In this document: in pieces, positions 26,397 through 33,615 of the stretch | How positions within the stretch are numbered: the first letter of the stretch is position 1 | How the letters are laid out: each line of letters begins with the position of its first letter | Source: a virus | Virus record (IMG/VR): IMGVR_UViG_3300025131_000191 | Coordinates: 1 to 35,548 of that record | Strand: one strand, 5' to 3' | DNA length: 35,548 nucleotides | Notes under the pieces: generated by a model | The model's input: the letters and a program-made list of their open reading frames with translations, nothing else | Told to the model about the DNA's origin: nothing | Database searches by the model: none | Position numbers and translations under genes: made by a program

Positions 26397-26873
26397 CTAC
26401 ACTCCCGCATCATAGATCAAAGGATCAGTAGTTCTTAAAGTATTTAATGGGAATAGGTTTCCGTAGGTAATAGATAAATTAAGTTTAGCAGTATGACTAC
26501 TCGTTGTTACTAGTCTTATTCCTGTTGCAACTTGTCCATTACTGCCGTGCCACTCACCTTCTCCCAGAGTTAAATAACCACAAGGAACTGCAAAACCACA
26601 AACACCACTTGCATTAGGAACATCTTTATCATCAGGTAGCGCACTCAGAGAATTTAAAACTGCATTTCCTTCATGAGATACTCCACTCAATTCTACTAAT
26701 ACCATAGCATTTAAACTTGCGGTTATAGAGGTACTTTTTACTGAAAGATAGTTACACTTAATATCATTCCCCCCAGAATCCCTAAAAGGGATATCCGTAG
26801 TCGTTGTTACATCTGCGGTTCCTACCCCAGAAAGACCTAAACAAAAAACTCTTTGTCCTGTTATAAGATCCAT
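26397..26873 (-). CDS. Unknown, probable virion protein
   Basis: This 158-aa protein is not recognised. Alternating hydrophobic and Ser/Thr residues (NYLSVKSTSITASLNAMVLV, then KLNLSITYGNLFPL) suggest a compact beta-sandwich. It lies between the acidic-tailed helical protein, with which it shares one base at the TAATG junction, and the fibre gene 17 bp downstream. It may be a fibre-attachment or head-decoration protein; that is a guess from position. Confidence 0.55.
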   Translation of the reverse strand: MDLITGQRVFCLGLSGVGTADVTTTTDIPFRDSGGNDIKCNYLSVKSTSITASLNAMVLVELSGVSHEGNAVLNSLSALPDDKDVPNASGVCGFAVPCGYLTLGEGEWHGSNGQVATGIRLVTTSSHTAKLNLSITYGNLFPLNTLRTTDPLIYDAGV

Positions 26874-28489
26874 TATTCTTTCTCCTTATCATCATCACCA
26901 GCCATTCCAAGTTCAGCAGCTATATCAGCTACCATATTTTCAAGATTAGCTAGATCATTAATAGCCTCATCCTCGGATTTTACCTCAGGGGCAACATGAG
27001 GAGCCTCCTCCTCTTCAGAGGCAGCACCTTCTTCTTCCCCACCAGGAACGGGTTCCTCCGCTGGAGGGGGAGGAACAGCAGCCTCAGGGGGTGCTTCAGG
27101 AGTCTCCTTAGCCGCTTTGTCTGCGAGTGCCTTATCATCCAAAGTCTCGTCGCTGGGGTATTCTTGATCTTTAACCGTAGTTTCAAGATTTTTTACTAAA
27201 TCTTTAATATCGGTAAGCTCTTTACTGACTCGTTTGAAGTCAACTTTTGTCGCAGGACCCGAAGCAGCTTCCTCTAAAACCTCATCATACCCAGCCGTAA
27301 CAAACATCTCTAAGAGGTAATCATTAACATCAATACACTCAACACCAGACTTAGTTTTCAGACCTTGTGCCATTTCAGAAAGAACTTCTTTAAGCACTGA
27401 ACCCTTAGGAGATAGTCGGGAAAGTGCTTCAAAAATTACAACCTGAGTATTTGCCAAGCTCTTAAAGGATGCTGGGTTTTGGAGGTTCTGGATATTAACT
27501 CCATACTTTTCGTTAATATTTTGAATAAAAGCTTTCTTAACATCTTTCTTATATTCAAAAATGCGAGATGCAAAGCCTTGAATGTCCTTATCAGAAACCC
27601 CAATACCGTCTGCATGGGAAAGACAATTAGAAAAAGTGTTAAACAAACTCTTCTTAGAAGCTAAAGCAAGATAAGGAACTTCTTTAAGAGCTTCAGATAA
27701 CGCCGCAACAACAGCCTCATCACCTTCAAAAATCATTCCTGTAAGTTTTTGAATTGAAGCATTATCAGCCCAAATCGTATCAAAACTTTTCTTAGATTCA
27801 ATAAGCTCTCGTTTTACTAACTCTTGACGACAAACCATATCATAAATAGAAGGAGTAACTCCGTCTTTAAGAATATATGATTGATTTTCTTCAAGCTCTT
27901 CTAAAGTTAGTTTTGGGAAGTTGAATGCCTGAGAAACTGCGTTAGAAAGATTTATTGCATTTCTAACTTCAGGAACTAAGGTAATTTTCTCAAAGTTTTC
28001 TTTTAAGAACTCTTGAAGTTGGGGAGAAACCTCAATAAGTTTTTGAAACTCAGAAGATTCGACAATCTTCTCAACAGCAGCTAATCTACTAGATTGCTCA
28101 TAAAGTTTAGCTTGGACTGTTGATAGTTTAAGTCGATTCTCCCAAAGAGACAACACATCAGAAAAAGATTCATCAGCAGAAGAATACTCTCCATAATGGA
28201 TTCCTTCAATGAAATTATGAATTTTCTCATTTACAAAGGAATCAAGCTGTTCTCCGTCTTCAAAAACAGAGGAATCTTGTACCTTGATAGAATCAAGGGT
28301 TACGTCCTGATCAGTGGAATACTCTCCACTAATAACTTTACCACTCTCTGTGAGGTAGGAAACTTGTGAATTATTGCTATCAATAGCAAACAAGCTTACA
28401 TTTTCTCTCAAAGATCTGGCTATGCAATCACCTAACTTAACGAGGTGAGTAATAGTTTTATCTCTTTCTTCAAATAGTTTCGAAAACAT
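26873..28489 (-). CDS. Helical protein with acidic Pro/Glu tail; prohead core candidate
   Basis: This 538-aa protein is mostly helical (SSEFQKLIEVSPQLQEFLKE, then VAALSEALKEVPYLALASKK). Residues about 440-510 are a Pro/Glu/Ala-rich tail (PPEAAVPPPPAEEP, GGEEEGAASEEEE), and the last 25 residues form another helix. I do not recognise the family. It directly follows the portal gene, where T4 encodes core/scaffold proteins and the prohead protease (gp67, gp68, gp21, gp22); acidic helical scaffold proteins fit this slot. No protease motif is visible. The portal has a similar acidic Pro/Gln tail. Role as internal core protein is inference. Confidence 0.55.
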   Translation of the reverse strand: MFSKLFEERDKTITHLVKLGDCIARSLRENVSLFAIDSNNSQVSYLTESGKVISGEYSTDQDVTLDSIKVQDSSVFEDGEQLDSFVNEKIHNFIEGIHYGEYSSADESFSDVLSLWENRLKLSTVQAKLYEQSSRLAAVEKIVESSEFQKLIEVSPQLQEFLKENFEKITLVPEVRNAINLSNAVSQAFNFPKLTLEELEENQSYILKDGVTPSIYDMVCRQELVKRELIESKKSFDTIWADNASIQKLTGMIFEGDEAVVAALSEALKEVPYLALASKKSLFNTFSNCLSHADGIGVSDKDIQGFASRIFEYKKDVKKAFIQNINEKYGVNIQNLQNPASFKSLANTQVVIFEALSRLSPKGSVLKEVLSEMAQGLKTKSGVECIDVNDYLLEMFVTAGYDEVLEEAASGPATKVDFKRVSKELTDIKDLVKNLETTVKDQEYPSDETLDDKALADKAAKETPEAPPEAAVPPPPAEEPVPGGEEEGAASEEEEAPHVAPEVKSEDEAINDLANLENMVADIAAELGMAGDDDKEKE

Positions 28490-28528
28490 TTTTAATCTCC
28501 ATTTTTACGAACTCTAAACTTATATATG

Positions 28529-30307
28529 TTAGTTTTTAGTCGTTGGTTTCGCTTTTTCTTGTTGTTTTTTAATTATTCTAGAAATAACTTTCTTTTTGTC
28601 TTCTTCTAGAACTAAATCCCGTAAGGATTCCAACTCAGAACCCCCTTCCTCATTAGCTGTCGGAGGAGCATTCTCAGCAGGTTCTTGCCCACCAGCCTCT
28701 CCAGGCCCAGGAGCAGCGGCCTCTGCCTGTTCTTGTTGTTGCTCCATATCCTTCTTCTGATCTTCTTCAATTTCAGATTGCATTCTACGAATTTCTTCGT
28801 CTGTCATATCATAGAACTCTCTATAGATAGATTCTTTAGAGAAAAGAGCCAATCCTTGAACAGCTTGAATAACTCTTGTTTTTTGCTCATCAATATCAAG
28901 TTTTCTCTTAGCCGACATATCAGAAGGCTCAGGAAGAGAAATCTTTAGTTTTTTAATAAGAGAGGCAGGAAATCCTCGTAATTGTAAATGACGTTTTGCT
29001 AAACTCTCTAAACCAGCTTCAATGTCAATCTGAACTCTTTGAATAGTTCTAGCAAATTTAACGTCAAGCTGGGAAAGGTTCGCTTTTCGTTCTGGGGACT
29101 TATCCTTCTCTACAAGGTAATCCTTAGGCACCTTCAAGGCAGCAAGAAGCTTATCCCTGTAATACCGAACGTCTTCAATCTCACCCAAGTTAGTCGCCCC
29201 AGGTAGTGTATCAATTTTAGTTCCCCTTCCGTTCTTTGTTGGAACAAAGAAATCCTCATCCATAGACATGGGGTTGTACCGTGAATCAATGGTTCCTTTA
29301 GGAGAGTTATAATATTTCTCTTTCTTAAACTTCTGCTTCAGACGCTCAATAAACATCTCAGCTTTGCTAGTGGGCAGGTTTCCTGTATCAACATAGAAAA
29401 TGCGTCTTTCAGGAGCCCGTGAAAGTCTATAAATCATCATTGCGTCTTCCATCATCTTCAGAGAGCGGAATACACGATGACATAACGCAGCGATTGATTT
29501 ACCGTAAGGGTAGAAGATTGGGTCGGAAGTATGAAGTCTGAAATGGACAATTTGGTGTTTATCTAGTTCAATATACTTAACTGGTCTAGCCATTTCAGAC
29601 TGACCCACTTCGGAATACTGAAGTGATTCTAAATTGGGAATTTCTTGTAAGAACTTCTTGAGATACCCATACTCATTCTCTACTCTAAGAATCCAATTGG
29701 GATTAAGAATTTTAAGTTTTTTAATACCCTCTTCTGGCTTTTTAACATCTAAAACTAGCTCAGTAAAACAGTCTCCATACTTAACAGTATTTCTGATAAT
29801 ATCCCAAAGAAATCTATGTAAATTAATTCTTTCAAAAAGTGTGGTAACTTCATCAACCACTAAATCATTTTCAGATTTAATAGTCCAACGCTCTGAACGG
29901 GTTCCTTTTTGAGAAGAATCATCAGCATAAATATCAAAGGCAGCACCGATCTCGGGATATTCATCCATCTCTTCATATTCTTTGTATCGTCTTCTACGGT
30001 TAAGTTCAAGCTGTGGTAGGATAGGGTTTCGTTGAATTCCTCCAACAGCGGGGGCACCATCAATCTCTTGATCCTTAATAACTTCCGTACTAATAACGGT
30101 GTCTCCTGTCTCAGGAAGCACCTTCCCCTTATCAATGGCTTTTTGTACCGTAACTTGAGCTTTGGTTGCAAAGAATTTAGCAAAAAAGCGACCTATAGGA
30201 CCTGTAGGGGTATAAACTCCCCCCGCACGGTTCTGAGTCCCACCAAAAGTAGTATAACCACTTTCATTTAATTCATCATTTACTTCATCATTTACTTCAT
30301 CAGCCAT
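28529..30307 (-). CDS. 20: Portal protein, T4 gp20 family
   Basis: This 592-aa protein (T4 gp20 524 aa) carries portal hallmarks: RRYKEYEEMDEYPEIGAAFD around residue 105, FDIYADDSSQ, RFLWDIIRNTVKYGDCFTE and LAALKVPKDYLVEKD. It forms the dodecameric ring at the head vertex through which DNA is packaged. The N-terminus repeats NDEVNDEVNDEL and the C-terminus is an acidic Gln/Pro/Glu-rich tail followed by a basic end (KKQQEKAKPTTKN). Its start overlaps the terminase stop by 16 bp, the usual terminase-portal order. Confidence 0.93.
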   Translation of the reverse strand: MADEVNDEVNDELNESGYTTFGGTQNRAGGVYTPTGPIGRFFAKFFATKAQVTVQKAIDKGKVLPETGDTVISTEVIKDQEIDGAPAVGGIQRNPILPQLELNRRRRYKEYEEMDEYPEIGAAFDIYADDSSQKGTRSERWTIKSENDLVVDEVTTLFERINLHRFLWDIIRNTVKYGDCFTELVLDVKKPEEGIKKLKILNPNWILRVENEYGYLKKFLQEIPNLESLQYSEVGQSEMARPVKYIELDKHQIVHFRLHTSDPIFYPYGKSIAALCHRVFRSLKMMEDAMMIYRLSRAPERRIFYVDTGNLPTSKAEMFIERLKQKFKKEKYYNSPKGTIDSRYNPMSMDEDFFVPTKNGRGTKIDTLPGATNLGEIEDVRYYRDKLLAALKVPKDYLVEKDKSPERKANLSQLDVKFARTIQRVQIDIEAGLESLAKRHLQLRGFPASLIKKLKISLPEPSDMSAKRKLDIDEQKTRVIQAVQGLALFSKESIYREFYDMTDEEIRRMQSEIEEDQKKDMEQQQEQAEAAAPGPGEAGGQEPAENAPPTANEEGGSELESLRDLVLEEDKKKVISRIIKKQQEKAKPTTKN

Positions 30308-31836
30308 TTAAAATCTTCCTCAGTCATTCCACCATAAGCAGTTTTGAAATTATGTTTATAATTTTTACTTGGCATAAGGGGTTTTTGTTCTTTCTCAATT
30401 TTTGATACAAACTCAATATGAGTAGTATCCAATAAGTTTTTATAAGCATGAACGGCTAAGGCAAGGCTCATAACCAAATCATCATGATGATTCTTCTCAG
30501 CCTCTACTTTACCGTTCTCGTTTATAATAAATGTCATCAGTTCGTCGCAAGTCCGAGTCGAATTAATCTTGATTAAGTCGGTTCTGACCGCTTCTTCTAG
30601 TTCAGCTAGTATACTTTCTCTATTCTTCGCAGTTACCTGAAAGCCAATTTCATCCTTGTCATCAGCCCACAAGTTTTCGTACTCATAAATATTATAGAGC
30701 CAGTCGATTAAGTTATTTCCAATAGTATTCCGCTCACAGATTATGTGCGCTACATTATATAGCATACCTTCATTAAATAAAATTTTAGCAAAGTCATTTA
30801 TTGGGGTTCTATTGGAATAAAACTCGGCAACTTGTTGTCCGTTGTACATATTAATCACATGAAATGCCGAGTAATCTCGATCTCTCCCTAGAGAGGTATC
30901 ACAAGAAATTAAATACTCATACTGGGGTTTTGCTTCTTGCCAAACTCGCATTCTATTATTGTACTTCGTAAAGTATTCTTCGCTTGTTTGAGATGAAATT
31001 GCCTTTAGAACTTCTCCTTCAATGTAAGTATCTCCTGTTCCTAGGAAGGAGCATTCATATTCCTGAAGCCACTGCTTCATAGGCATATTAGCCTTAGTGG
31101 TTTCTTCCCATTTATGAATATCTAATCCTTTCTCTTTCATCACCTCGTAGAGATGACTATAATTTTCATTGTAATTATATTCAGGATGTTCTTGCCACCT
31201 AATATCAATAGGATTAAAAGAGTTATCTCCAGTTAGGGCTTTTTGATAAACATCATGAAACCAATTACCAATACCATTAACAGTAGAGAGAACGAAAGCA
31301 CGACCTCCTGTGGAAATAATGGGATAGACAGCAGCCCAGATGGTGTCAATATTTTCAATAAAAGCAGCCTCATCAACTATGAGGAGAGATCCCGCCAAGG
31401 AACGTCCCGACTGCTTTCCTGAAGGACGAGATTTAATAGTAGAACCTGTCATCAGTTTAAGCGTATGCTTATTATCTTCCTGAATTCCTGGCTTTAGGAA
31501 GGACGGAAGTTCATCATACATAAGTTTAATTCTATCTAAAACTTCTGTTGATTCTGCGTCACCCTTAGAAAGAATAACTACTTGCTTATGCTTCTGAAAT
31601 ATGATCATCCATAAAGAGTAAGCGGCTGCAATTGTAGTACATCCTGCTTGTCTAAATTTTCTTAGGATGTTAAACCGATTCCCTTCTAAATTTTCAAGGA
31701 TTCTTTCTTGAAAAGGATACAGTTTAAAGGGAACCAGACCACGAACAGGGTGTGTAACTTTGATATAAGTTGAGATAAAATGCAGAGGATCTTTCGTACA
31801 TCTCTTAAATTCTTCTAATAATCTTTGATTTTCCAT
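30292..31836 (-). CDS. 17: Terminase large subunit, T4 gp17 family
   Basis: This 514-aa protein (T4 gp17 610 aa) has both motor and nuclease domains. Motifs seen: a variant Walker A, KFRQAGCTT at residues 60-68; Walker B LLIVDEA at 151-157; coupling motif STVNG at 184-188; nuclease acidic residues Asp313 (SCDTS), Glu368 (CERN) and Asp452/Asp453 (HHDDLVMSLALA). The normal Walker A lysine is replaced by Cys66, with Lys60 at the front of the loop, as in variant P-loops of some phage terminases. It cuts and pumps DNA into the prohead with the portal made by the next gene. The small terminase gene is not seen here. Confidence 0.94.
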   Translation of the reverse strand: MENQRLLEEFKRCTKDPLHFISTYIKVTHPVRGLVPFKLYPFQERILENLEGNRFNILRKFRQAGCTTIAAAYSLWMIIFQKHKQVVILSKGDAESTEVLDRIKLMYDELPSFLKPGIQEDNKHTLKLMTGSTIKSRPSGKQSGRSLAGSLLIVDEAAFIENIDTIWAAVYPIISTGGRAFVLSTVNGIGNWFHDVYQKALTGDNSFNPIDIRWQEHPEYNYNENYSHLYEVMKEKGLDIHKWEETTKANMPMKQWLQEYECSFLGTGDTYIEGEVLKAISSQTSEEYFTKYNNRMRVWQEAKPQYEYLISCDTSLGRDRDYSAFHVINMYNGQQVAEFYSNRTPINDFAKILFNEGMLYNVAHIICERNTIGNNLIDWLYNIYEYENLWADDKDEIGFQVTAKNRESILAELEEAVRTDLIKINSTRTCDELMTFIINENGKVEAEKNHHDDLVMSLALAVHAYKNLLDTTHIEFVSKIEKEQKPLMPSKNYKHNFKTAYGGMTEEDFKWLMK

Positions 31837-31868
31837 AAAAATAGCTTCTGTTCCATATATTATAGTAT

Positions 31869-32561
31869 ATGAACATACACGCTATTATATGTACTAGAGA
31901 TAGAAACAAGGTATCTTCAACTACCGACAAATTACTTAGTTTTTTGTGTATTGGTGGGGTTAAAGTATATTTACTATCTAATGCTCAATCATTATTCGCT
32001 GCTTATAATGGAGCCTTTCAGAAGATTGACCCAGACCCCGAAGATATAATTATATTCTGTCACGATGATATAGAAATCAGAGAAAATCCAGAGCTTTTTC
32101 TCAACAAACTAAAGGAAGCATTAGCTCCAGACGAGGTTGGGTTCGTTGGCCCAGCAGGAACTATGGAGTTAGGCCCCGATGCGGTCTGGTGGGATCAAAC
32201 TAGGTGGCAATACGGTAAGCATCGAGGAGAAGTACTCCATCTAGACCCAGAAAAGAAAGAGTATATCACCCAATATGGCCCCCCAGGAGAAGTTGTGGTA
32301 CTTGATGGGCTCTTCTTAGCAGCAAAGCGCAGAGTTTTAGATGAAGTAGGCTTAGAAAAGCCCGAATATTTTGAAGGGGAGTGGGATTTCTATGATATTC
32401 ACTATACTTCCCAAGCTTTTCTTAAGGGGTTCACTAATAAAGTAGTAAATATGCGTATTTTACATAATTCTAGAGGTGAATTAGTGGGAAGAGACTCTTG
32501 GCATAAAAATAGGGAAGCATTTATCGCAAATAATGTCTTCCCTATAGAAATAAAAGAGTAA
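31869..32561 (+). CDS. Glycosyltransferase, GT2-like (GT-A fold, StrF-like)
   Basis: This 230-aa protein shows a GT-A pattern: an N-terminal beta-strand (MNIHAIICTRDR), a metal-binding HDD at residues 65-67 (IIFCHDDIEI), GFVGPAGT at 91-97, VVLDGLFLAAKR at 144-154 and FYDIHYT at 174-180 with His199 near the end. The set HDD, GF.G..G, LDG.F...., F.FYD..... is that of the Glyco_tranf_2_5/StrF-like group. It probably moves a sugar to phage DNA bases, a virion protein or host surface glycan; the target is unknown. It is alone on the plus strand between terminase and the minus-strand small-gene cluster, with no Shine-Dalgarno and a TATAGT box directly before the ATG. Confidence 0.8.
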   Translation: MNIHAIICTRDRNKVSSTTDKLLSFLCIGGVKVYLLSNAQSLFAAYNGAFQKIDPDPEDIIIFCHDDIEIRENPELFLNKLKEALAPDEVGFVGPAGTMELGPDAVWWDQTRWQYGKHRGEVLHLDPEKKEYITQYGPPGEVVVLDGLFLAAKRRVLDEVGLEKPEYFEGEWDFYDIHYTSQAFLKGFTNKVVNMRILHNSRGELVGRDSWHKNREAFIANNVFPIEIKE

Positions 32562-32596
32562 AAAAAGCAAAACTCCCCACCATTACTGATGGAGAG
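32560..32596 (-). terminator. Intrinsic terminator of the minus-strand small-gene cluster
   Basis: On the minus strand CTCTCC (32596-32591) pairs with GGGGAG (32578-32573) across a 12-base loop that can itself form CCAT/ATGG, followed by TTTTGCTTTTTTT (32572-32560). The T-run overlaps the stop of the convergent glycosyltransferase gene. It would end transcription from the genes at 32652-35042 before it runs antisense into the glycosyltransferase. Confidence 0.65.
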
Positions 32597-32641
32597 TAGG
32601 TGCGAAGTCCCAAACCGCAGAAAGGCGTAGGGCACCGTCTC
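32592..32641 (-). ncRNA. Candidate folded RNA element next to the terminator
   Basis: Nested complementary blocks are visible: GAGA 32592-32595 with TCTC 32638-32641; GGTGC 32599-32603 with GCACC 32632-32636, or in register GGTG/CACC; CCC 32609-32611 with GGG 32630-32632; CGC 32616-32618 with GCG 32625-32627, closing a six-base loop. The element is non-coding and lies 11 bases after the stop of the 61-aa gene. On the minus strand its closing stem shares bases with the terminator stem, so the two cannot form together. Some segments recall riboswitch cores, but I cannot name a family. Strand is uncertain. Confidence 0.4.
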
Positions 32642-32651
32642 TGCTGTTGGT

Positions 32652-32837
32652 CTATTTCTTCTTGCTGGTCTTCTTCCGAGCAGGTTTTTTGATAGTTGGA
32701 GCAGGAGCAGGAGCTTCAGGAGTCTCAACAGCAGCCTTTGCACCCACCATCCTATCTAATTTCTTTTGGAGAACCTTACGGTGGCCCCCCTTCGCTTTAG
32801 CAAGTCTCGCTCTAAGTTTTTCTTCGTTTCTATCCAT
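32652..32837 (-). CDS. Small Lys/Ala/Pro-rich histone H1-like basic protein
   Basis: This 61-aa protein has a basic helical N-terminal half (EEKLRARLAKAKGGHRKVLQ) and a C-terminal tail of Pro, Ala and Lys (APAPTIKKPARKKTSKKK), like histone H1 tails. A role in binding DNA or RNA is plausible. AGGA lies about nine bases before the ATG, and the start overlaps the end of the 46-aa gene upstream. It is the last gene of its cluster. Confidence 0.6.
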   Translation of the reverse strand: MDRNEEKLRARLAKAKGGHRKVLQKKLDRMVGAKAAVETPEAPAPAPTIKKPARKKTSKKK

Positions 32838-32970
32838 TATTAAATTTCCTTCCGTGTTTTCTTTTTGATTCTTTTAAGAAGAAGTATTTAAGCTTCTTTT
32901 GAATAAGAGCTAACTTCTCCCAGTATCTAGGTCCCTTGTTGTTATATCTTTTATTCTTTTTATTCGTCAT
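32830..32970 (-). CDS. Very small basic protein (46 aa)
   Basis: An open frame from ATG at 32970 to TAG at 32832-32830 encodes MTNKKNKRYNNKGPRYWEKL, then a Lys-rich helix ending GRKFNNG. It fills exactly the space between two genes, overlapping the end of the upstream one by 11 bases and the start of the next by 8. This tight packing, as elsewhere in the window, supports a real gene, though no strong Shine-Dalgarno is seen. Function unknown; strongly basic, so nucleic-acid binding is possible. Confidence 0.5.
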   Translation of the reverse strand: MTNKKNKRYNNKGPRYWEKLALIQKKLKYFFLKESKRKHGRKFNNG

Positions 32971-33145
32971 TTACGCTAGAAGTTTCACCTTCTAATTCAA
33001 AGATCCAGTTAATTCCTTTAGCAATCCCAATTCCAGCCCCAGCAACAAGCCCAAGCAAAATTAAAATTTCTGCTAAACTCATTCTGTAAACTGAAAATGG
33101 TGTTCTAAACCTGTCCTTGAAAAATACTGCCCATATTGGATTCAT
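32960..33145 (-). CDS. Small single-span membrane protein
   Basis: This 61-aa protein has a basic N-terminus (FFKDRFRTPFSVYRM), a membrane span at about residues 24-44 (LAEILILLGLVAGAGIGIAK) and an acidic tail (ELEGETSSVNDE). It overlaps by four bases (ATGA) the end of the two-span membrane protein upstream, so the two are probably made together. A holin/antiholin or spanin-type pair is possible. Not recognised. Confidence 0.6.
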   Translation of the reverse strand: MNPIWAVFFKDRFRTPFSVYRMSLAEILILLGLVAGAGIGIAKGINWIFELEGETSSVNDE

Positions 33146-33510
33146 TTTTTACCTCCTAATAACTCATCCTCTTTTCCTTGTCCGTTTTCTACGATTCCTT
33201 TCAAAATCGTACTCAGATTCGTCACTACCAGTGTGATTAAACCCGCCACGACCGCTATGCTTTCTGATGGAATGAATTTAATACTACCAATGAACGCAAG
33301 TACGAGAATTAATAAGTATAAGCCCGCAAATTTTGCGAGGTGCTTAGAAGCAGTTTCCTTAGCACTTTCTTTAATAAGAAGTTCTCTGAACTTAGCGTCA
33401 GACTCAGCTTGTAATTTATCTACCTCAACTCTACCCTCAGCCTCTTTCAGCTTTAAAGCAGAAGTTACATCAATATATCCTTTTCCATCAACCATCGGTG
33501 TTTGTCCCAT
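33142..33510 (-). CDS. Two-span membrane protein, holin-like candidate
   Basis: This 122-aa protein has an amphipathic coiled-coil N-terminal half (LKLKEAEGRVEVDKLQAESD), then two membrane spans at about residues 64-82 (LAKFAGLYLLILVLAFIG) and 86-108 (SIAVVAGLITLVVTNLSTIL), and a charged C-terminus. Size and arrangement fit phage holins but also other small virion-membrane proteins. The ATG follows AGAGGA with rather wide spacing. A lysozyme-like gene at the right window edge could be its partner; this is inference. Confidence 0.55.
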   Translation of the reverse strand: MGQTPMVDGKGYIDVTSALKLKEAEGRVEVDKLQAESDAKFRELLIKESAKETASKHLAKFAGLYLLILVLAFIGSIKFIPSESIAVVAGLITLVVTNLSTILKGIVENGQGKEDELLGGKK

Positions 33511-33519
33511 TATTTATTT

Positions 33520-33606
33520 CTATCCTCTGATTATATGTAGGAGATCTTGGAGGTTTTTGCGCCGAATTTTTTTTAGAGTACCTGCTGGTTTCCCAAAATT
33601 ACTCAT
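33520..33606 (-). CDS. Candidate 28-aa peptide resembling the start of the upstream gene
   Basis: A short frame from ATG at 33606 to TAG at 33522-33520 encodes MSNFGKPAGT, then a basic helix (KKIRRKNLQDLLHIIRG). Its first residues resemble the N-terminus of the gene just upstream (MSKFGTPPAG). It fills the gap between two minus-strand genes. No clear Shine-Dalgarno is seen, so it may be real, a decayed duplicate or chance. Confidence 0.3.
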   Translation of the reverse strand: MSNFGKPAGTLKKIRRKNLQDLLHIIRG

Positions 33607-33615
33607 ACTATTTTT

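Noticed and set aside
28685-30271. Plus-strand frames opposite the portal gene
   Set aside because: Leucine/phenylalanine/serine-rich shadows of the portal coding sequence without start signals.
32592-32641. Cobalamin riboswitch or hammerhead ribozyme
   Set aside because: GGTGCGAAGTCC..CCGCAG and CTGATGG recall these families, but the full conserved cores are not present and no regulated gene follows on the plus strand, so no family is named.
32402-32743. Minus-strand 113-aa frame across the glycosyltransferase end
   Set aside because: It runs antisense over a clear enzyme gene and through the terminator and structured element; leucine/arginine-rich composition is typical of a shadow.
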